Of a stretch of 64,000 bases of DNA, positions 30,896 through 39,582 are shown piece after piece. The stretch's first letter is position 1. Every line of letters starts with the position of its first letter. The stretch is taken from the NCBI GenBank assembly GCA_040758375.1, contig JBFLWE010000016.1, positions 1-64,000 of the forward strand, written 5' to 3'. The notes beneath the pieces are model-generated. The model searched no databases. It was not told where the DNA came from and was given only the letters and a program-made list of their open reading frames with translations. Origin of the DNA: CAMLIZ01 sp040758375. Its GTDB lineage: Bacteria; Pseudomonadota; Gammaproteobacteria; Burkholderiales; Burkholderiaceae_C. Both the position numbers and the translations under genes were made by a program.

Positions 30896-31369
30896 TCAGG
30901 CGTTGGCGGTGGGCGCGCTGCCGTTGCCTTGCTGGGCTTCGAGCTGCTGTTGCTGCGCCTCGAACATCGCCTGGAAGTTCACCTCCGCCAGCACCACCGG
31001 CGGGAAACCCGCGCGCGTGCACACGTCGGAGACGATGGCGCGCAGGTAGGGGTACACCATCTGCGGGCAGGCGATGCCGACGATGGCGTTGAGCTGGTCC
31101 TGCGGCACGTTGCGGATCTCGAAGATGCCGGCCTGCTTGGCCTCGACCAGGAACAGCGTGCGGTCCTTGACCTTGGTGGTGACGGTGGCGGTGACGCAGA
31201 CCTCGTAGATGCCCTCGCTGACGCCTTCGGCCGACACGCCGAGGTTGATGTCCACCTGCGGCTGCGCCTGCTCGAGCAGGATCTGCGGGGAATTGGGCTG
31301 CTCCAGCGACAGATCCTTCAGGTACATGCGCTGGATCTGGAACACCGGGGTTGCGTCTTGTTCGGCCAT
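30896..31369 (-). CDS. secB: Protein-export chaperone SecB
   Basis: 157 aa; FQIQRMYLKDLSLEQPNSP at the N-terminus and VCPQ-type AIVGIACPQMVYPYLRAIVSDVCTRAGFPPVVLAEVNF-like core (positions about 95-140) are diagnostic. The tetrameric chaperone holds preproteins unfolded for SecA. A terminator lies just upstream (31398-31420), so secB probably has its own promoter in the 28-nt leader or reads through. Confidence 0.96.
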   Translation of the reverse strand: MAEQDATPVFQIQRMYLKDLSLEQPNSPQILLEQAQPQVDINLGVSAEGVSEGIYEVCVTATVTTKVKDRTLFLVEAKQAGIFEIRNVPQDQLNAIVGIACPQMVYPYLRAIVSDVCTRAGFPPVVLAEVNFQAMFEAQQQQLEAQQGNGSAPTANA

Positions 31370-31392
31370 CGTCGTCTCTCTTCTCGATGAAA

Positions 31393-31420
31393 ACGAAGCC
31401 CGCGACGAACTGTCGCGGGC
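31393..31420 (-). terminator. Intrinsic terminator after grxC
   Basis: On the minus strand the sequence reads GCCCGCGAC-AGTTC-GTCGCGGGC followed by TTCGTTTT: a perfect 9-bp stem, a 5-nt loop and a U-rich tail. It lies between grxC and secB, which are on the same strand, so the rhodanese-grxC unit ends here. Confidence 0.8.
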
Positions 31421-31455
31421 AGTGGCGCGAATTATGGACCAGCGAGGGGTGGGCC

Positions 31456-31716
31456 TTAAGCGCCCTGCAACAAAGGAATCAACCCGCCCTTCTGGTCCAG
31501 CGCGATCAGGTCGTCGCAGCCGCCCACGTGCGTGTCGCCGATGAAGATCTGCGGCACGGTGCGCCGGCCCGTGGCCCGCATCATGGCCTCACGCTCGGCC
31601 GGGTTGAGATCGATGCGGATCTCCTCGATCTGCTCGACACCGCGCTGCTTCAGCAGCATCTTGGCGCGCTGGCAGAACGGGCAGACCATGGTGGTGTACA
31701 TCTTCACGGGTTGCAT
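31456..31716 (-). CDS. grxC: Glutaredoxin 3-type dithiol glutaredoxin
   Basis: 86 aa, the normal GrxC length. Active site CPFC (CPYC in E. coli) in YTTMVCPFCQRAK; cis-Pro in RTVPQIFIG; glutathione-site GGCDDL. It reduces disulfides with glutathione in the cytoplasm. It lies downstream of the rhodanese gene, 116 nt away, with a terminator after it. Confidence 0.95.
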   Translation of the reverse strand: MQPVKMYTTMVCPFCQRAKMLLKQRGVEQIEEIRIDLNPAEREAMMRATGRRTVPQIFIGDTHVGGCDDLIALDQKGGLIPLLQGA

Positions 31717-31832
31717 ACGGGGTGCAGTGCAAGTGCTGTGCCAGATGGGAATTGTCAGCCGGATTGCTTGCCCCTGCTCGCGGCAGGCCGGATACCGGCC
31801 CGGCGCCGGCCCTCGCGAAGCGCGGGCTGCAT

Positions 31833-32240
31833 TCAGCCCTTTTCGATCGGCAGGTTGGCCTCGCGCCAGGCGGCCAGGCCGCCGGCCACCGAGAAGACCT
31901 TCTCGTGGCCCTGCTTCTTCAGCAAGGCGGCCGCGCGCGACGAACGGGCACCGCTCTGGCAGATCAGGAGCACCGGCAGCGCCTTGTTGGTAGGCAGGTT
32001 CTTGGCCTCGGCCAGCTGCCCGAGCGGGATGTTGCGCGCGCCGATGGCGTGGCCTGCGGCGTATTCGGCCGGCTCGCACACATCGATCAGCACGCCCTTC
32101 TCGCGGTTGATCAGCCGCACCGCCTCGGCAGTGGACACCGAGCTGCTGCCGCCGCGGCGCGACAGCGACTGCCACAGCAGCATGCCGCCCGACACCAGCG
32201 CGGCGAGAACGAGGATCCAGTTGTCGAGCAGGAACTTCAC
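31833..32240 (-). CDS. Membrane-anchored rhodanese-domain protein
   Basis: 135 aa from the GTG at 32240 (product begins MKFLLDNWILVLAAL); a GTG at 32294 would add 18 residues. One N-terminal helix anchors a rhodanese domain with VLIDVCEPAEYAAGHAIGARNIPL and the catalytic loop CQSGARS, with Cys in LLICQSGARSSRAA. It probably moves sulfane sulfur or binds a thiol substrate. The gene order rhodanese-grxC-secB next to gpmA is common in betaproteobacteria, so I do not link it directly to the dsr system. Confidence 0.88.
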   Translation of the reverse strand: MKFLLDNWILVLAALVSGGMLLWQSLSRRGGSSSVSTAEAVRLINREKGVLIDVCEPAEYAAGHAIGARNIPLGQLAEAKNLPTNKALPVLLICQSGARSSRAAALLKKQGHEKVFSVAGGLAAWREANLPIEKG

Positions 32241-32320
32241 AGTGGCAAGGCCCGTGGATGCAAAGCGGCGAATTATAGAATTTGAGGTTTCCACCCCCTC
32301 ACCCGCCCCCCAAAGCCGCC

Positions 32321-33067
32321 ATGTACAAGCTCGTGCTGATCCGCCACGGTGAATCGACCTGGAATCTCGAAAACCGCTTCACCGGCTGGACCGACGTGCC
32401 GCTCACCGACACCGGCGTCGAGCAGGCCAGGCAGGCAGGCCGCCTGCTCAAGGAGGCGGGCTACGACTTCGACCTGGCCTACACCTCGGTGCTCAAGCGC
32501 GCGATCTGGACGCTGTGGTATGCGCTGGACGAGCTTGACCGCACCTGGCTGCCGGTGATGAAGCATTGGCGCCTGAACGAACGCCACTACGGCGCGCTGC
32601 AGGGCCTGAACAAGGCCGACATGGCCAAGCAATACGGCGACGAGCAGGTGCTGGTCTGGCGCCGCAGCTACGACACGCCGCCGCCCGCGCTCGACGCCAA
32701 CGACCCGCGCGGCCAGCGCCAGGACCTGCGCTACGCCAAGCTCAACCCCGAAGAGATCCCCCTCACCGAATGCCTGAAGGACACGGTGGCGCGCGTGCTG
32801 CCGTTCTGGAACGAGTCGATGGCGCCGGCCATCAAGTCGGGCAAACGCATCGTGGTGGCCGCGCACGGCAACAGCATCCGGGCGCTGGTGAAATACCTCG
32901 ACAACATCAGCGACGCCGACATCGTGGGCCTGAACATCCCCAACGGCATCCCGCTGGTGTACGAGCTCGATGCCGGGCTGAAGCCGATCAAGAGCTACTA
33001 CCTGGGCGACGCCGAAGCCGCCGCCAAGGCCGCCGCGGCGGTGGCCAACCAGGGCAAGAAGGCCTGA
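32321..33067 (+). CDS. gpmA: 2,3-bisphosphoglycerate-dependent phosphoglycerate mutase
   Basis: 248 aa. Phosphohistidine motif LIRHGEST (RHG at residues 8-10), the substrate loop NERHYGALQGLNKAD, and the second catalytic AHGNSIRALVKYL. Interconverts 3- and 2-phosphoglycerate in glycolysis and gluconeogenesis. The C-terminus has an Ala/Lys-rich tail of about 15 residues. It is divergent from the rhodanese gene and convergent with the HIT gene. Confidence 0.97.
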   Translation: MYKLVLIRHGESTWNLENRFTGWTDVPLTDTGVEQARQAGRLLKEAGYDFDLAYTSVLKRAIWTLWYALDELDRTWLPVMKHWRLNERHYGALQGLNKADMAKQYGDEQVLVWRRSYDTPPPALDANDPRGQRQDLRYAKLNPEEIPLTECLKDTVARVLPFWNESMAPAIKSGKRIVVAAHGNSIRALVKYLDNISDADIVGLNIPNGIPLVYELDAGLKPIKSYYLGDAEAAAKAAAAVANQGKKA

Positions 33068-33079
33068 TCTCCGGGCCGG

Positions 33080-33487
33080 CTAGTTCACGCTGATCTTCGC
33101 GGCGAGCTGCTTCAGCTCGTCGATCGGCGGGTTCTTGCGCGGCCACACCAGCTCCACGCCGTCGGCCGCATGGCGCGGCAGCACGTGCAGGTGCACGTGC
33201 GGCACGGTCTGCCAGCCCGCCGCCTTGTTGGCCTGCAGGATCGTCAGCCCTTCGGGCTTGAAGGCCTCGTTCACGGCCCGGGCCACGCGGGTGGCGGTGC
33301 GGAACAGCGCGGCCGCGGTCTCGTCATCGAGGTCGAGCACCGTCTCGAACGGCTGCCGGGTGGCCACGATCACATGCCCCGGGTTCACCTGCCCGGCGTC
33401 CATGAAGGCGATCGTGTGCTGGTCCTCGTAGACGATGGCGGCCGGGATCTCGCGCCGGACGATGCGGGTGAAGACGGTGTCTGGCAT
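33080..33487 (-). CDS. HIT-family nucleotide hydrolase/binding protein
   Basis: 135 aa; N-terminal FTRIVRREIPAAIVYED and the histidine triad HVHLHVLPR. The family hydrolyses AMP derivatives (HinT-like purine nucleoside phosphoramidase). It lies 15 nt downstream of the acyltransferase gene on the same strand and is convergent with gpmA at a 12-nt gap. Confidence 0.92.
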   Translation of the reverse strand: MPDTVFTRIVRREIPAAIVYEDQHTIAFMDAGQVNPGHVIVATRQPFETVLDLDDETAAALFRTATRVARAVNEAFKPEGLTILQANKAAGWQTVPHVHLHVLPRHAADGVELVWPRKNPPIDELKQLAAKISVN

Positions 33488-33502
33488 GGCGGCTCCTGAC
33501 TT

Positions 33503-34231
33503 TCAAAGGGATTCGGCAATGCTCTCACGCACGCGCTCGGCCAGCGCGCGCCGGTCGGCGTGGCGCGTGCCCAGCGCCGGCAGCAGGCGCAGGTGCACGG
33601 TCAAGGCCTCGGCGCACGCGATGCGCCACACGCTTTGCAGCAAGGTGGTGTCGCCCACGTAGGCCGCGGCCGGGCTCACCTTGTGGCCCGGCTCCGAAAA
33701 GCGCAGCGCCACCGGCTGCACCGGCGCCTCGACCGCAATGGCGGCCTGCAGCAGGTTGGCATGGAACGGCAGCAGCGCGTGCCCGTCGCCGGTGGTGCCT
33801 TCGGGGAACACGGCCACCATCTCGCCACGCTTCAGCGCCTCGGCGATCTGGTGCACCACGCGCATCGCGTCGCGCTTGCGTTCGCGCTCGATGTACAGCG
33901 TGTCGGCCGCGTCCACCAGGCGGTTGATCAGCGGCCAGTGCTTCACGTCTGCCTTGGAGACGAAGCGCGCCTGCGGGCACACGGAGTGGAGGGCCACGAT
34001 GTCCAGCCACGACACGTGGTTGGCGGCCAGCAGCGTGGCGCCCGTATGCGGCATGCCCTCCACCACGCGCCGCACGCCCATCACCCGCAGCATCTTGTCG
34101 GCCCACCAGCGGATGCGTGCGTGGCGCGCGGCCCGGTCCATGCGACGGAAGGCCAGCAGCACGATCGCCACGCCATGCAGCGCATGCAGCACCGTCAGCG
34201 CCAGTCGCGCCAGCGCGCGCAGGGTTCGCAT
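33503..34231 (-). CDS. Lysophospholipid (1-acyl-sn-glycerol-3-phosphate) acyltransferase family protein
   Basis: 242 aa. The HX4D motif is in LAANHVSWLDIVAL and the glycerophosphate-binding motif in VFPEGTTGDG. One N-terminal hydrophobic segment (LALTVLHALHGVAIVLLAF) anchors it to the inner membrane. It probably acylates lysophosphatidic acid (PlsC-like) or a related lipid. Starts 11 nt after the pyrC' stop, so it is probably co-transcribed with the pyr genes. Confidence 0.88.
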   Translation of the reverse strand: MRTLRALARLALTVLHALHGVAIVLLAFRRMDRAARHARIRWWADKMLRVMGVRRVVEGMPHTGATLLAANHVSWLDIVALHSVCPQARFVSKADVKHWPLINRLVDAADTLYIERERKRDAMRVVHQIAEALKRGEMVAVFPEGTTGDGHALLPFHANLLQAAIAVEAPVQPVALRFSEPGHKVSPAAAYVGDTTLLQSVWRIACAEALTVHLRLLPALGTRHADRRALAERVRESIAESL

Positions 34232-34242
34232 GCCGCGCCGGA

Positions 34243-35562
34243 TCAGCGCGCGTCGGCCGGCGCCTGGTAGGCCACGGTGCCGGCCACCAGCGTGGCGCGC
34301 ACGCGGCCCGGCAGTACCATGCCGGTGGACTCGTAGGCAAAGGGCGTGTGCTTGCCCTGGCTGACCAGGCGTTCCGGCGTGGCCGACCATTCGGCCGCGG
34401 GGTCGAACACGCAGACATCGGCCACGCCGCCTTCGACCAGCCGGCCGGCGCTGGAGCTGAGCGAGCCGATGGCCTCGCCCAGCACGCGCACCGGCTCGCT
34501 GGTCACCTTGGACAAGGCCTGCGGCAGCGGCAGGCGCTGGTCGGTGCCCCAGCGCAGCGCCAGGCTCAGCAGCAGCTCCAGGCCGGTGGCACCGGGCTCG
34601 GCCTCGCCGAAGGGCAGGTTCTTCATGTCCTCGTCCACCGGCGTGTGGTCGGACACCAGCGCGTCGATCGTGCCGTCGGCCAGGCCGGCGCGCAGCGCAT
34701 CGCGGTCGGCCTGCTGGCGCAGCACGGGCGTCAGGCGCATCGCGGGGTTGAAGAAGCCGATGTCCACGTCGGTGAGGTGCAGCGAGTTGATGCTGACATC
34801 GGCGCTGATCTTCAAGCCGTCGGCCTTGGCACGGCGCACCAGTTCGACGCCCGCCGCGCTGGACAGGCGGCACAGGTGCACGCGCGCGCCGGTCACGCGC
34901 ACCAGCTCCAGGATGGTGTGCAACGCGATCGTCTCGGCGGCCACCGGCACGCCGGACAGGCCCAGCCGCGTGGCCACTGCGCCGCTGGCCGCCACGCCGT
35001 TGCCCAGCCAGGGGTCTTGCGGGCGCAGCCACACGGTGTAGCCGAAGGTGGCGGCGTATTGCAGCGCGCGTTGCAAGGTCAGGGTGTCGGTGACCGGGTT
35101 TTCGGCCTGCGAGAAGCCGACGCAGCCGGCTTCGGTGAGCTCGGCCATCTCGGTGAGCACCTCGCCCTTCAGGCCGCGCGTGAGCGCACCGAGCGGGAAC
35201 AGGCGGCAGCGGCTGAGCTTGCGGGCGCGGAACTTCAGCATCTCCACCAGGCCCGGCTCGTCGAGCGCCGGGTCGGTGTCGGGCGGGCAGACCAGGCTGG
35301 TCACGCCGCCGGCGGCCGCCGCGGCGAGCTCGCTTTCGAGCATGCCTTCGTGCTCGTAGCCCGGCTCGCGCAGGCGCGCCGCCAGGTCCACCAGGCCGGG
35401 CGCCACCACCAGGTTGGCGGCGGCGATGCGCTGGTCGGGCTCGAAGTCGGCGGACACCTTGCCGATCGTGACGATGCGGCCGTTGGCAATGGCCACGTCG
35501 GCCTGCTCGTCGCGGCCCGAGGCCGGGTCGATCACACGGCCGTCTTGAATGAGGACTTTCAT
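34243..35562 (-). CDS. pyrC': Dihydroorotase-like PyrC', probably non-catalytic partner of ATCase
   Basis: 439-aa amidohydrolase-fold protein of the dihydroorotase family (LREPG, KNLPFGEAEPGATGLELLLSLAL). The metal-binding DxHxH that opens the active site is replaced: residues 59-63 read DLAAR, with Ala61 and Arg63 where the two zinc histidines belong. This fits the inactive PyrC'/PyrX of pseudomonads and other proteobacteria, needed to hold PyrB in an active dodecamer. A catalytic PyrC would then be encoded elsewhere. Its start overlaps the pyrB stop as ATGA, matching a structural partnership. Databases often label such genes plain dihydroorotase. Confidence 0.88.
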   Translation of the reverse strand: MKVLIQDGRVIDPASGRDEQADVAIANGRIVTIGKVSADFEPDQRIAAANLVVAPGLVDLAARLREPGYEHEGMLESELAAAAAGGVTSLVCPPDTDPALDEPGLVEMLKFRARKLSRCRLFPLGALTRGLKGEVLTEMAELTEAGCVGFSQAENPVTDTLTLQRALQYAATFGYTVWLRPQDPWLGNGVAASGAVATRLGLSGVPVAAETIALHTILELVRVTGARVHLCRLSSAAGVELVRRAKADGLKISADVSINSLHLTDVDIGFFNPAMRLTPVLRQQADRDALRAGLADGTIDALVSDHTPVDEDMKNLPFGEAEPGATGLELLLSLALRWGTDQRLPLPQALSKVTSEPVRVLGEAIGSLSSSAGRLVEGGVADVCVFDPAAEWSATPERLVSQGKHTPFAYESTGMVLPGRVRATLVAGTVAYQAPADAR

Positions 35563-36524
35563 CAGGCTTCGTTCCCCGCAATGATGCTCATCACCGCCAT
35601 GCGCACCGCGATGCCGAAGGTCACTTGCGGCAGGATCACGCTGTGCCGGCCGTCGGCCACCGTGGAGTCGATCTCCACGCCGCGGTTGATCGGGCCCGGG
35701 TGCATGACGATCGCATCGGGTTTGGCGAGCGCGAGCTTGTCTTCTGTGAGGCCGTAGTGCTTGAAGAACTCGCCCGCGCTGGGCAGCATCGCGCCGCTCA
35801 TGCGCTCGTTCTGCAGGCGCAGCATGATGATCACGTCGGCGTCGCGCACGCCTTCCTTCATGTCGTGGCACACGCGCACGCCCATGGCACCCAAGTCACC
35901 CGGCACCAGCGTCTTCGGGCCCACCGCGCGGATCTCGGGCACACCGAGGATGCCCAGCGCATGGATGTCGGAGCGCGCCACGCGCGAATGCACGATGTCG
36001 CCCACGATCGCCACCGTGAGCTTGGAGAAGTCTTTCTTGAAATGCCGGATCGTGTACATGTCCAGCAGGCCTTGCGTGGGGTGCGCATGGCGGCCGTCGC
36101 CGGCGTTGATCACGTGCACGTGCGGCGCGCAGTGCTGCGCGATCAGATACGGCGCGCCGCTCTCGCTGTGGCGCACCACGAACATGTCGGCATGCATGGC
36201 CGACAGGTTGGCGATGGTGTCGAGCAGGCTCTCGCCCTTGGCGGTGGACGAGCGCGCGATGTCGAGGTTGATCACGTCGGCGCTCAAGCGCTTGGCCGCG
36301 ATCTCGAAGGTGGTGCGGGTGCGCGTGCTGTTCTCGAAGAACAGGTTGAACACGCTCTTGCCGCGCAGCAGCGGCACCTTTTTGACCTCGCGCTCGTTCA
36401 CCGACAGGAAGGTGCCCGCGGTGTCGAGGATCTGGTGGATCACCGCGCGCGGCAGGCCTTCGATGGACAGCAGGTGGATCAGCTCGCCGTGGGCGTTGAG
36501 CTGGGGGTTGCGTCGCATCAGCAT
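35562..36524 (-). CDS. pyrB: Aspartate carbamoyltransferase catalytic chain
   Basis: 320 aa. Carbamoyl-phosphate motif FFENSTRTRTTFE and the aspartate-loop region HPGPINRGVEI are present. First committed step of pyrimidine synthesis. No pyrI regulatory chain is present; the ATCase is presumably of the PyrB-PyrC' class, given the overlapping downstream gene. One nucleotide separates it from pyrR. Confidence 0.97.
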   Translation of the reverse strand: MLMRRNPQLNAHGELIHLLSIEGLPRAVIHQILDTAGTFLSVNEREVKKVPLLRGKSVFNLFFENSTRTRTTFEIAAKRLSADVINLDIARSSTAKGESLLDTIANLSAMHADMFVVRHSESGAPYLIAQHCAPHVHVINAGDGRHAHPTQGLLDMYTIRHFKKDFSKLTVAIVGDIVHSRVARSDIHALGILGVPEIRAVGPKTLVPGDLGAMGVRVCHDMKEGVRDADVIIMLRLQNERMSGAMLPSAGEFFKHYGLTEDKLALAKPDAIVMHPGPINRGVEIDSTVADGRHSVILPQVTFGIAVRMAVMSIIAGNEA

Positions 36525-36525
36525 G

Positions 36526-37029
36526 TCAGGCCACCTCTTCCACGCTGAAGCTGAACCGGCCGTCCTCCGCCCGGGCCAGCGACAGGCGCTGCGCCGCCGG
36601 CAGCGCCACCTTGGCGGCGGCGAAGCCGGCTTCGATGGGCAGCTCGCGTCCGCCGCGGTCCACCAGCACGGCCAGCTGCACGCTGGCCGGGCGGCCGAAG
36701 TCGAACAGCTCGTTGATCGCGGCGCGGATGGTGCGGCCGGTGTAGAGCACGTCGTCGATCAGCAGGATGTGCGCGCCGTCGATCTCGAAAGGCAGCTCGG
36801 TGGCGTCGGTGCCCGCCGCGAGCCCGCGCGAGCCGTAGTCGTCGCGGTGCAAGGTGCTGGAGAGCACGCCTGGCTGGCCCGGTCGCTGCAGGTCGGCCTG
36901 CAAGCGCTCGGCCAGCCAGGCGCCGCCGGACCAGATGCCGACCAGGCGGCTGTCAGGCTGCAGCAGGCGCTGCACGCCGCGCCTGAGTTCGCCGTACAGC
37001 GCCTCGGCGTCGAGGTGAAGTGTGCTCAT
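36526..37029 (-). CDS. pyrR: PyrR, uracil phosphoribosyltransferase / pyr regulator
   Basis: 167 aa. PRPP-binding loop in ILLIDDVLYTGRTIRAAINEL. The family couples UPRTase activity to regulation of pyr genes; I see no convincing anti-terminator structure here. The ATG overlaps the ruvX stop (37026-37029). Confidence 0.93.
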   Translation of the reverse strand: MSTLHLDAEALYGELRRGVQRLLQPDSRLVGIWSGGAWLAERLQADLQRPGQPGVLSSTLHRDDYGSRGLAAGTDATELPFEIDGAHILLIDDVLYTGRTIRAAINELFDFGRPASVQLAVLVDRGGRELPIEAGFAAAKVALPAAQRLSLARAEDGRFSFSVEEVA

Positions 37030-37445
37030 GTTGCTCTCAGGAATTGATCAAGGATCACGGCCGCCGAAGCCGCATCGACATCAGCCGCCCCGTCGGCCAG
37101 CGCCTCGGTGGTGCTGTAGCGCTCGTCCACCTCGTGCACCGGCAGCCGGTAGCGGCCGTGCAGCTGGCGCGCAAAGCGCTGCGCCCGCCGGGTATTGTCG
37201 TGCGGCGTGCCGTCGGGGTGATAGGGGATGCCGACCACCAGCGCATCGGGGTTCCACTGCGCGATCAGCTGGGCGATCGCCGCGAAGCGGGCATCGCCGT
37301 CGGCGCTGATGGTCTTCAGCGGCGCCGCCTGCTTCAGCAGCGTGTTGCCGCTGGCCACGCCAACGCGGCGGGTGCCGAAATCGAAAGCCAGAAAGGACAG
37401 CGGACGGGAGGGTGAAGCGGTGGGGGACGGCGCCTGGGCGCTCAT
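37026..37445 (-). CDS. ruvX: Putative pre-16S rRNA nuclease / Holliday-junction resolvase-like RuvX (YqgF)
   Basis: 139 aa. RNase H-like fold: LAFDFGTRRVGVASGN at the start, VVGIPYHPDGTPHDNTRRAQRFA, and VDERYSTTEA with the second acidic residue. It acts in 16S rRNA 5'-end maturation and possibly recombination. Overlaps yqgE by 4 nt at its start and pyrR at its end. The first 16 residues are Ser/Pro-rich. Confidence 0.94.
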   Translation of the reverse strand: MSAQAPSPTASPSRPLSFLAFDFGTRRVGVASGNTLLKQAAPLKTISADGDARFAAIAQLIAQWNPDALVVGIPYHPDGTPHDNTRRAQRFARQLHGRYRLPVHEVDERYSTTEALADGAADVDAASAAVILDQFLRAT

Positions 37446-38023
37446 GCGTGCCCCGCCTCCTGCGACAGCATGCGCGGGTCGATGCCCAGCAGCGCCAGCG
37501 CGCGCTCGTAGCGCTCTTCGGCCGGCGTGTCGAAGATGATCTCCGGCTGGGCCTCCACCGTGAGCCAGCCGTTGCGGCCGATCTCTTCCTCGAGCTGGCC
37601 GGCGCTCCAGCCGCTGTAGCCCAGCGTGACGAGCACCTTCTTCGGGCCCGCGCCGTTGGACAGCGCCTCCAGCACGTCCTTGCTGGTGGTCATTTCGAGC
37701 TCGCCGCCGGGGATGGCCAGCGAGGAGTTGTAGTGGCCGCCGTCCTGGCCCAGTCGCTCGTGCAGCACGAAGCCGCGCTCGGTCTGCACCGGGCCGCCGA
37801 AGTACACCGGCTGCTCGGCCAGCTCTTCGCGGTCGAGCGTGAGGTCCACCTTCTCGAACAGGTTCTTCAGCTTGATGTCGATCGGCTTGTTGATCACCAG
37901 GCCGAGCGCGCCCTTGTCGGTGTGCTCGCACATGTAGACCACGGCGCCGGAGAACGTGCCGTCGGCCATGCCGGGCATGGCGATCAGGAACTGGTTCGTG
38001 AGGTTGATACTGCCGGCGGACAT
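37442..38023 (-). CDS. yqgE: YqgE/AlgH family protein
   Basis: 193 aa from the ATG at 38023 (MSAGSINLTNQFLIAMP). Conserved NKP and PVYFGGPVQTERGFVLH segments define the family, whose biochemical role is unclear. Upstream in-frame starts (38032, 38092) exist but give atypical leaders. First gene of the yqgE-ruvX-pyrR-pyrB-pyrC'-acyltransferase-HIT series, divergent from the photolyase gene. Confidence 0.93.
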   Translation of the reverse strand: MSAGSINLTNQFLIAMPGMADGTFSGAVVYMCEHTDKGALGLVINKPIDIKLKNLFEKVDLTLDREELAEQPVYFGGPVQTERGFVLHERLGQDGGHYNSSLAIPGGELEMTTSKDVLEALSNGAGPKKVLVTLGYSGWSAGQLEEEIGRNGWLTVEAQPEIIFDTPAEERYERALALLGIDPRMLSQEAGHA

Positions 38024-38084
38024 GCCCGGCATTCTAAACAGGGGTGCCGGCGCCCGGCCGGAAACAGCGCGAAACTCCAGCGCC

Positions 38085-39560
38085 GTGGACAAGGCCTTCG
38101 ATGCCGCCCTGGTATGGTTCCGGCGCGATCTGCGCGCCGACGACCAGGCCGCGCTGTATCACGCGCTGCGCGCCGCCCGCAAGGTGTGGTGCGCCTTCGT
38201 GTTCGACCGCGAGATCCTCGATCCGCTGCCGAGGGCGGACCGCCGGGTGGAGTTCATCCGCGACAGCCTGGTGGACCTGGACGGCCAGTTGCGCGCGCTG
38301 GCCCAGTCGCACGGCATCGAGGGCGTGGGGCTGATCGTGCGCCACGGTCCGGCCCGGCAGGCGCTGCCGCAGCTGGCGGCCGAGCTGGGCGTGCAGGCGG
38401 TGTACGCCAACCATGACGACGACCCGGCGGCGCTGGCGCGCGACGCCCATGTGAGGGGCCGGCTGGCCGACGCCGGCATCGTGCTGCACACCTCGAAGGA
38501 TCATGTCGTGTTCGAGCGCGGCGAAGTGCTCAGCGCCAGCGGCTCGCCCTACAGCGTGTTCACGCCCTACCGCGAGGCCTGGCTGCGCAGGCTGGACCCT
38601 TTCTTCCTGCGCGCCTACCCGGTGGCGCGCCACGCGGGTGCGCTGGCGCCGCCGCCGGCCGCGCTGGCCGCCGGCGTGCCGACCCTGCAGGCGCTGGGAT
38701 TCGAGCGCACCAACCTGCACAGCCTGAAGCTGCCCACGGGCAGCGCAGGTGCCGAGGAACTGCTGGGCGACTTCCTGGAGCGCATCGACGACTACGCCAG
38801 CGCGCGCGAGTTCCCGGCCGTCAAGGGCCCCAGCTACCTGGGGCCGCACCTGCGCTTCGGCACGGTGTCCGTCCGCAGGCTGGCACGCGAGGCGTGGCAG
38901 CGCACCGAAGCCGGCTCGCGCGGTGCGCAGGTGTGGCTGTCCGAACTGGTGTGGCGCGAGTTCTTCCACCAGGTGCTGCACCACCACCCTCACGTGGTGG
39001 GCCATGCGTTCCGGCCCGAGTACGACCGCATCAAGTGGGAACACGGCAAGCATGCCGACGCGCTGTTTGCAGCCTGGTGCGACGGCCGCACCGGTTACCC
39101 GCTGGTGGACGCGGCGATGCGCCAGCTGCTGCACACCGGCTACATGCACAACCGGCTGCGCATGGTGGCGGCGAGCTTCCTGGTCAAGGACCTGGGGCTG
39201 GACTGGCGACGCGGCGAGGCCTGGTTCGCGCTGCACCTGAACGACTTCGACCTCGCCGCCAACAACGGCGGCTGGCAGTGGGCGGCCTCCACCGGCTGCG
39301 ACGCGCAGCCCTACTTCCGCATCTTCAACCCGGTGAACCAGAGCCGGAAGTTCGACGCCCAGGGCCGCTTCATCCGGCGCTACGTGCCAGAGCTGGCCAG
39401 GCTGCCTGACGAGCTGATCCATGCGCCCTGGGTGGCACGGCCGGTCGACCTGCAGGCGGCGGGCATCGCGCTGGGCGAGCACTATCCGGCGCCTGTGGTG
39501 CAGCACGAGCAGGCGCGCGCCAGGACGCTCGAACGTTATCGGGCCATCGGGGCCACCTGA
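38085..39560 (+). CDS. phrB: Deoxyribodipyrimidine photolyase
   Basis: About 491 aa from the GTG at 38085 (product starts MDKAFDAALVWFRRDLR); the frame continues upstream into the yqgE region, so the start is not certain. The N-terminal antenna domain WFRRDLRADDQAAL is followed by the FAD domain: GPSYLGPHLRFGTVS, ELVWREFFHQVLHHHP, MHNRLRMVAASFLVKDL, and the C-terminal NNGGWQWAASTGCDAQPYFRIFNP. Repairs cyclobutane pyrimidine dimers using light. No partner gene; the next gene is convergent. Confidence 0.95.
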   Translation: MDKAFDAALVWFRRDLRADDQAALYHALRAARKVWCAFVFDREILDPLPRADRRVEFIRDSLVDLDGQLRALAQSHGIEGVGLIVRHGPARQALPQLAAELGVQAVYANHDDDPAALARDAHVRGRLADAGIVLHTSKDHVVFERGEVLSASGSPYSVFTPYREAWLRRLDPFFLRAYPVARHAGALAPPPAALAAGVPTLQALGFERTNLHSLKLPTGSAGAEELLGDFLERIDDYASAREFPAVKGPSYLGPHLRFGTVSVRRLAREAWQRTEAGSRGAQVWLSELVWREFFHQVLHHHPHVVGHAFRPEYDRIKWEHGKHADALFAAWCDGRTGYPLVDAAMRQLLHTGYMHNRLRMVAASFLVKDLGLDWRRGEAWFALHLNDFDLAANNGGWQWAASTGCDAQPYFRIFNPVNQSRKFDAQGRFIRRYVPELARLPDELIHAPWVARPVDLQAAGIALGEHYPAPVVQHEQARARTLERYRAIGAT

Positions 39561-39582
39561 AAGAGACTACCCGCCCAGCGCG

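Noticed and set aside
31833..32240. Rhodanese as part of the dsr sulfur pathway
   Set aside because: It is 16 kb or more from the sulfur genes, and the rhodanese-grxC-secB-gpsA neighbourhood is common in betaproteobacteria without dsr genes.
34243..35562. Annotation as a catalytically active dihydroorotase
   Set aside because: Both histidines of the DxHxH zinc motif are missing, so a non-catalytic PyrC' role is more consistent.
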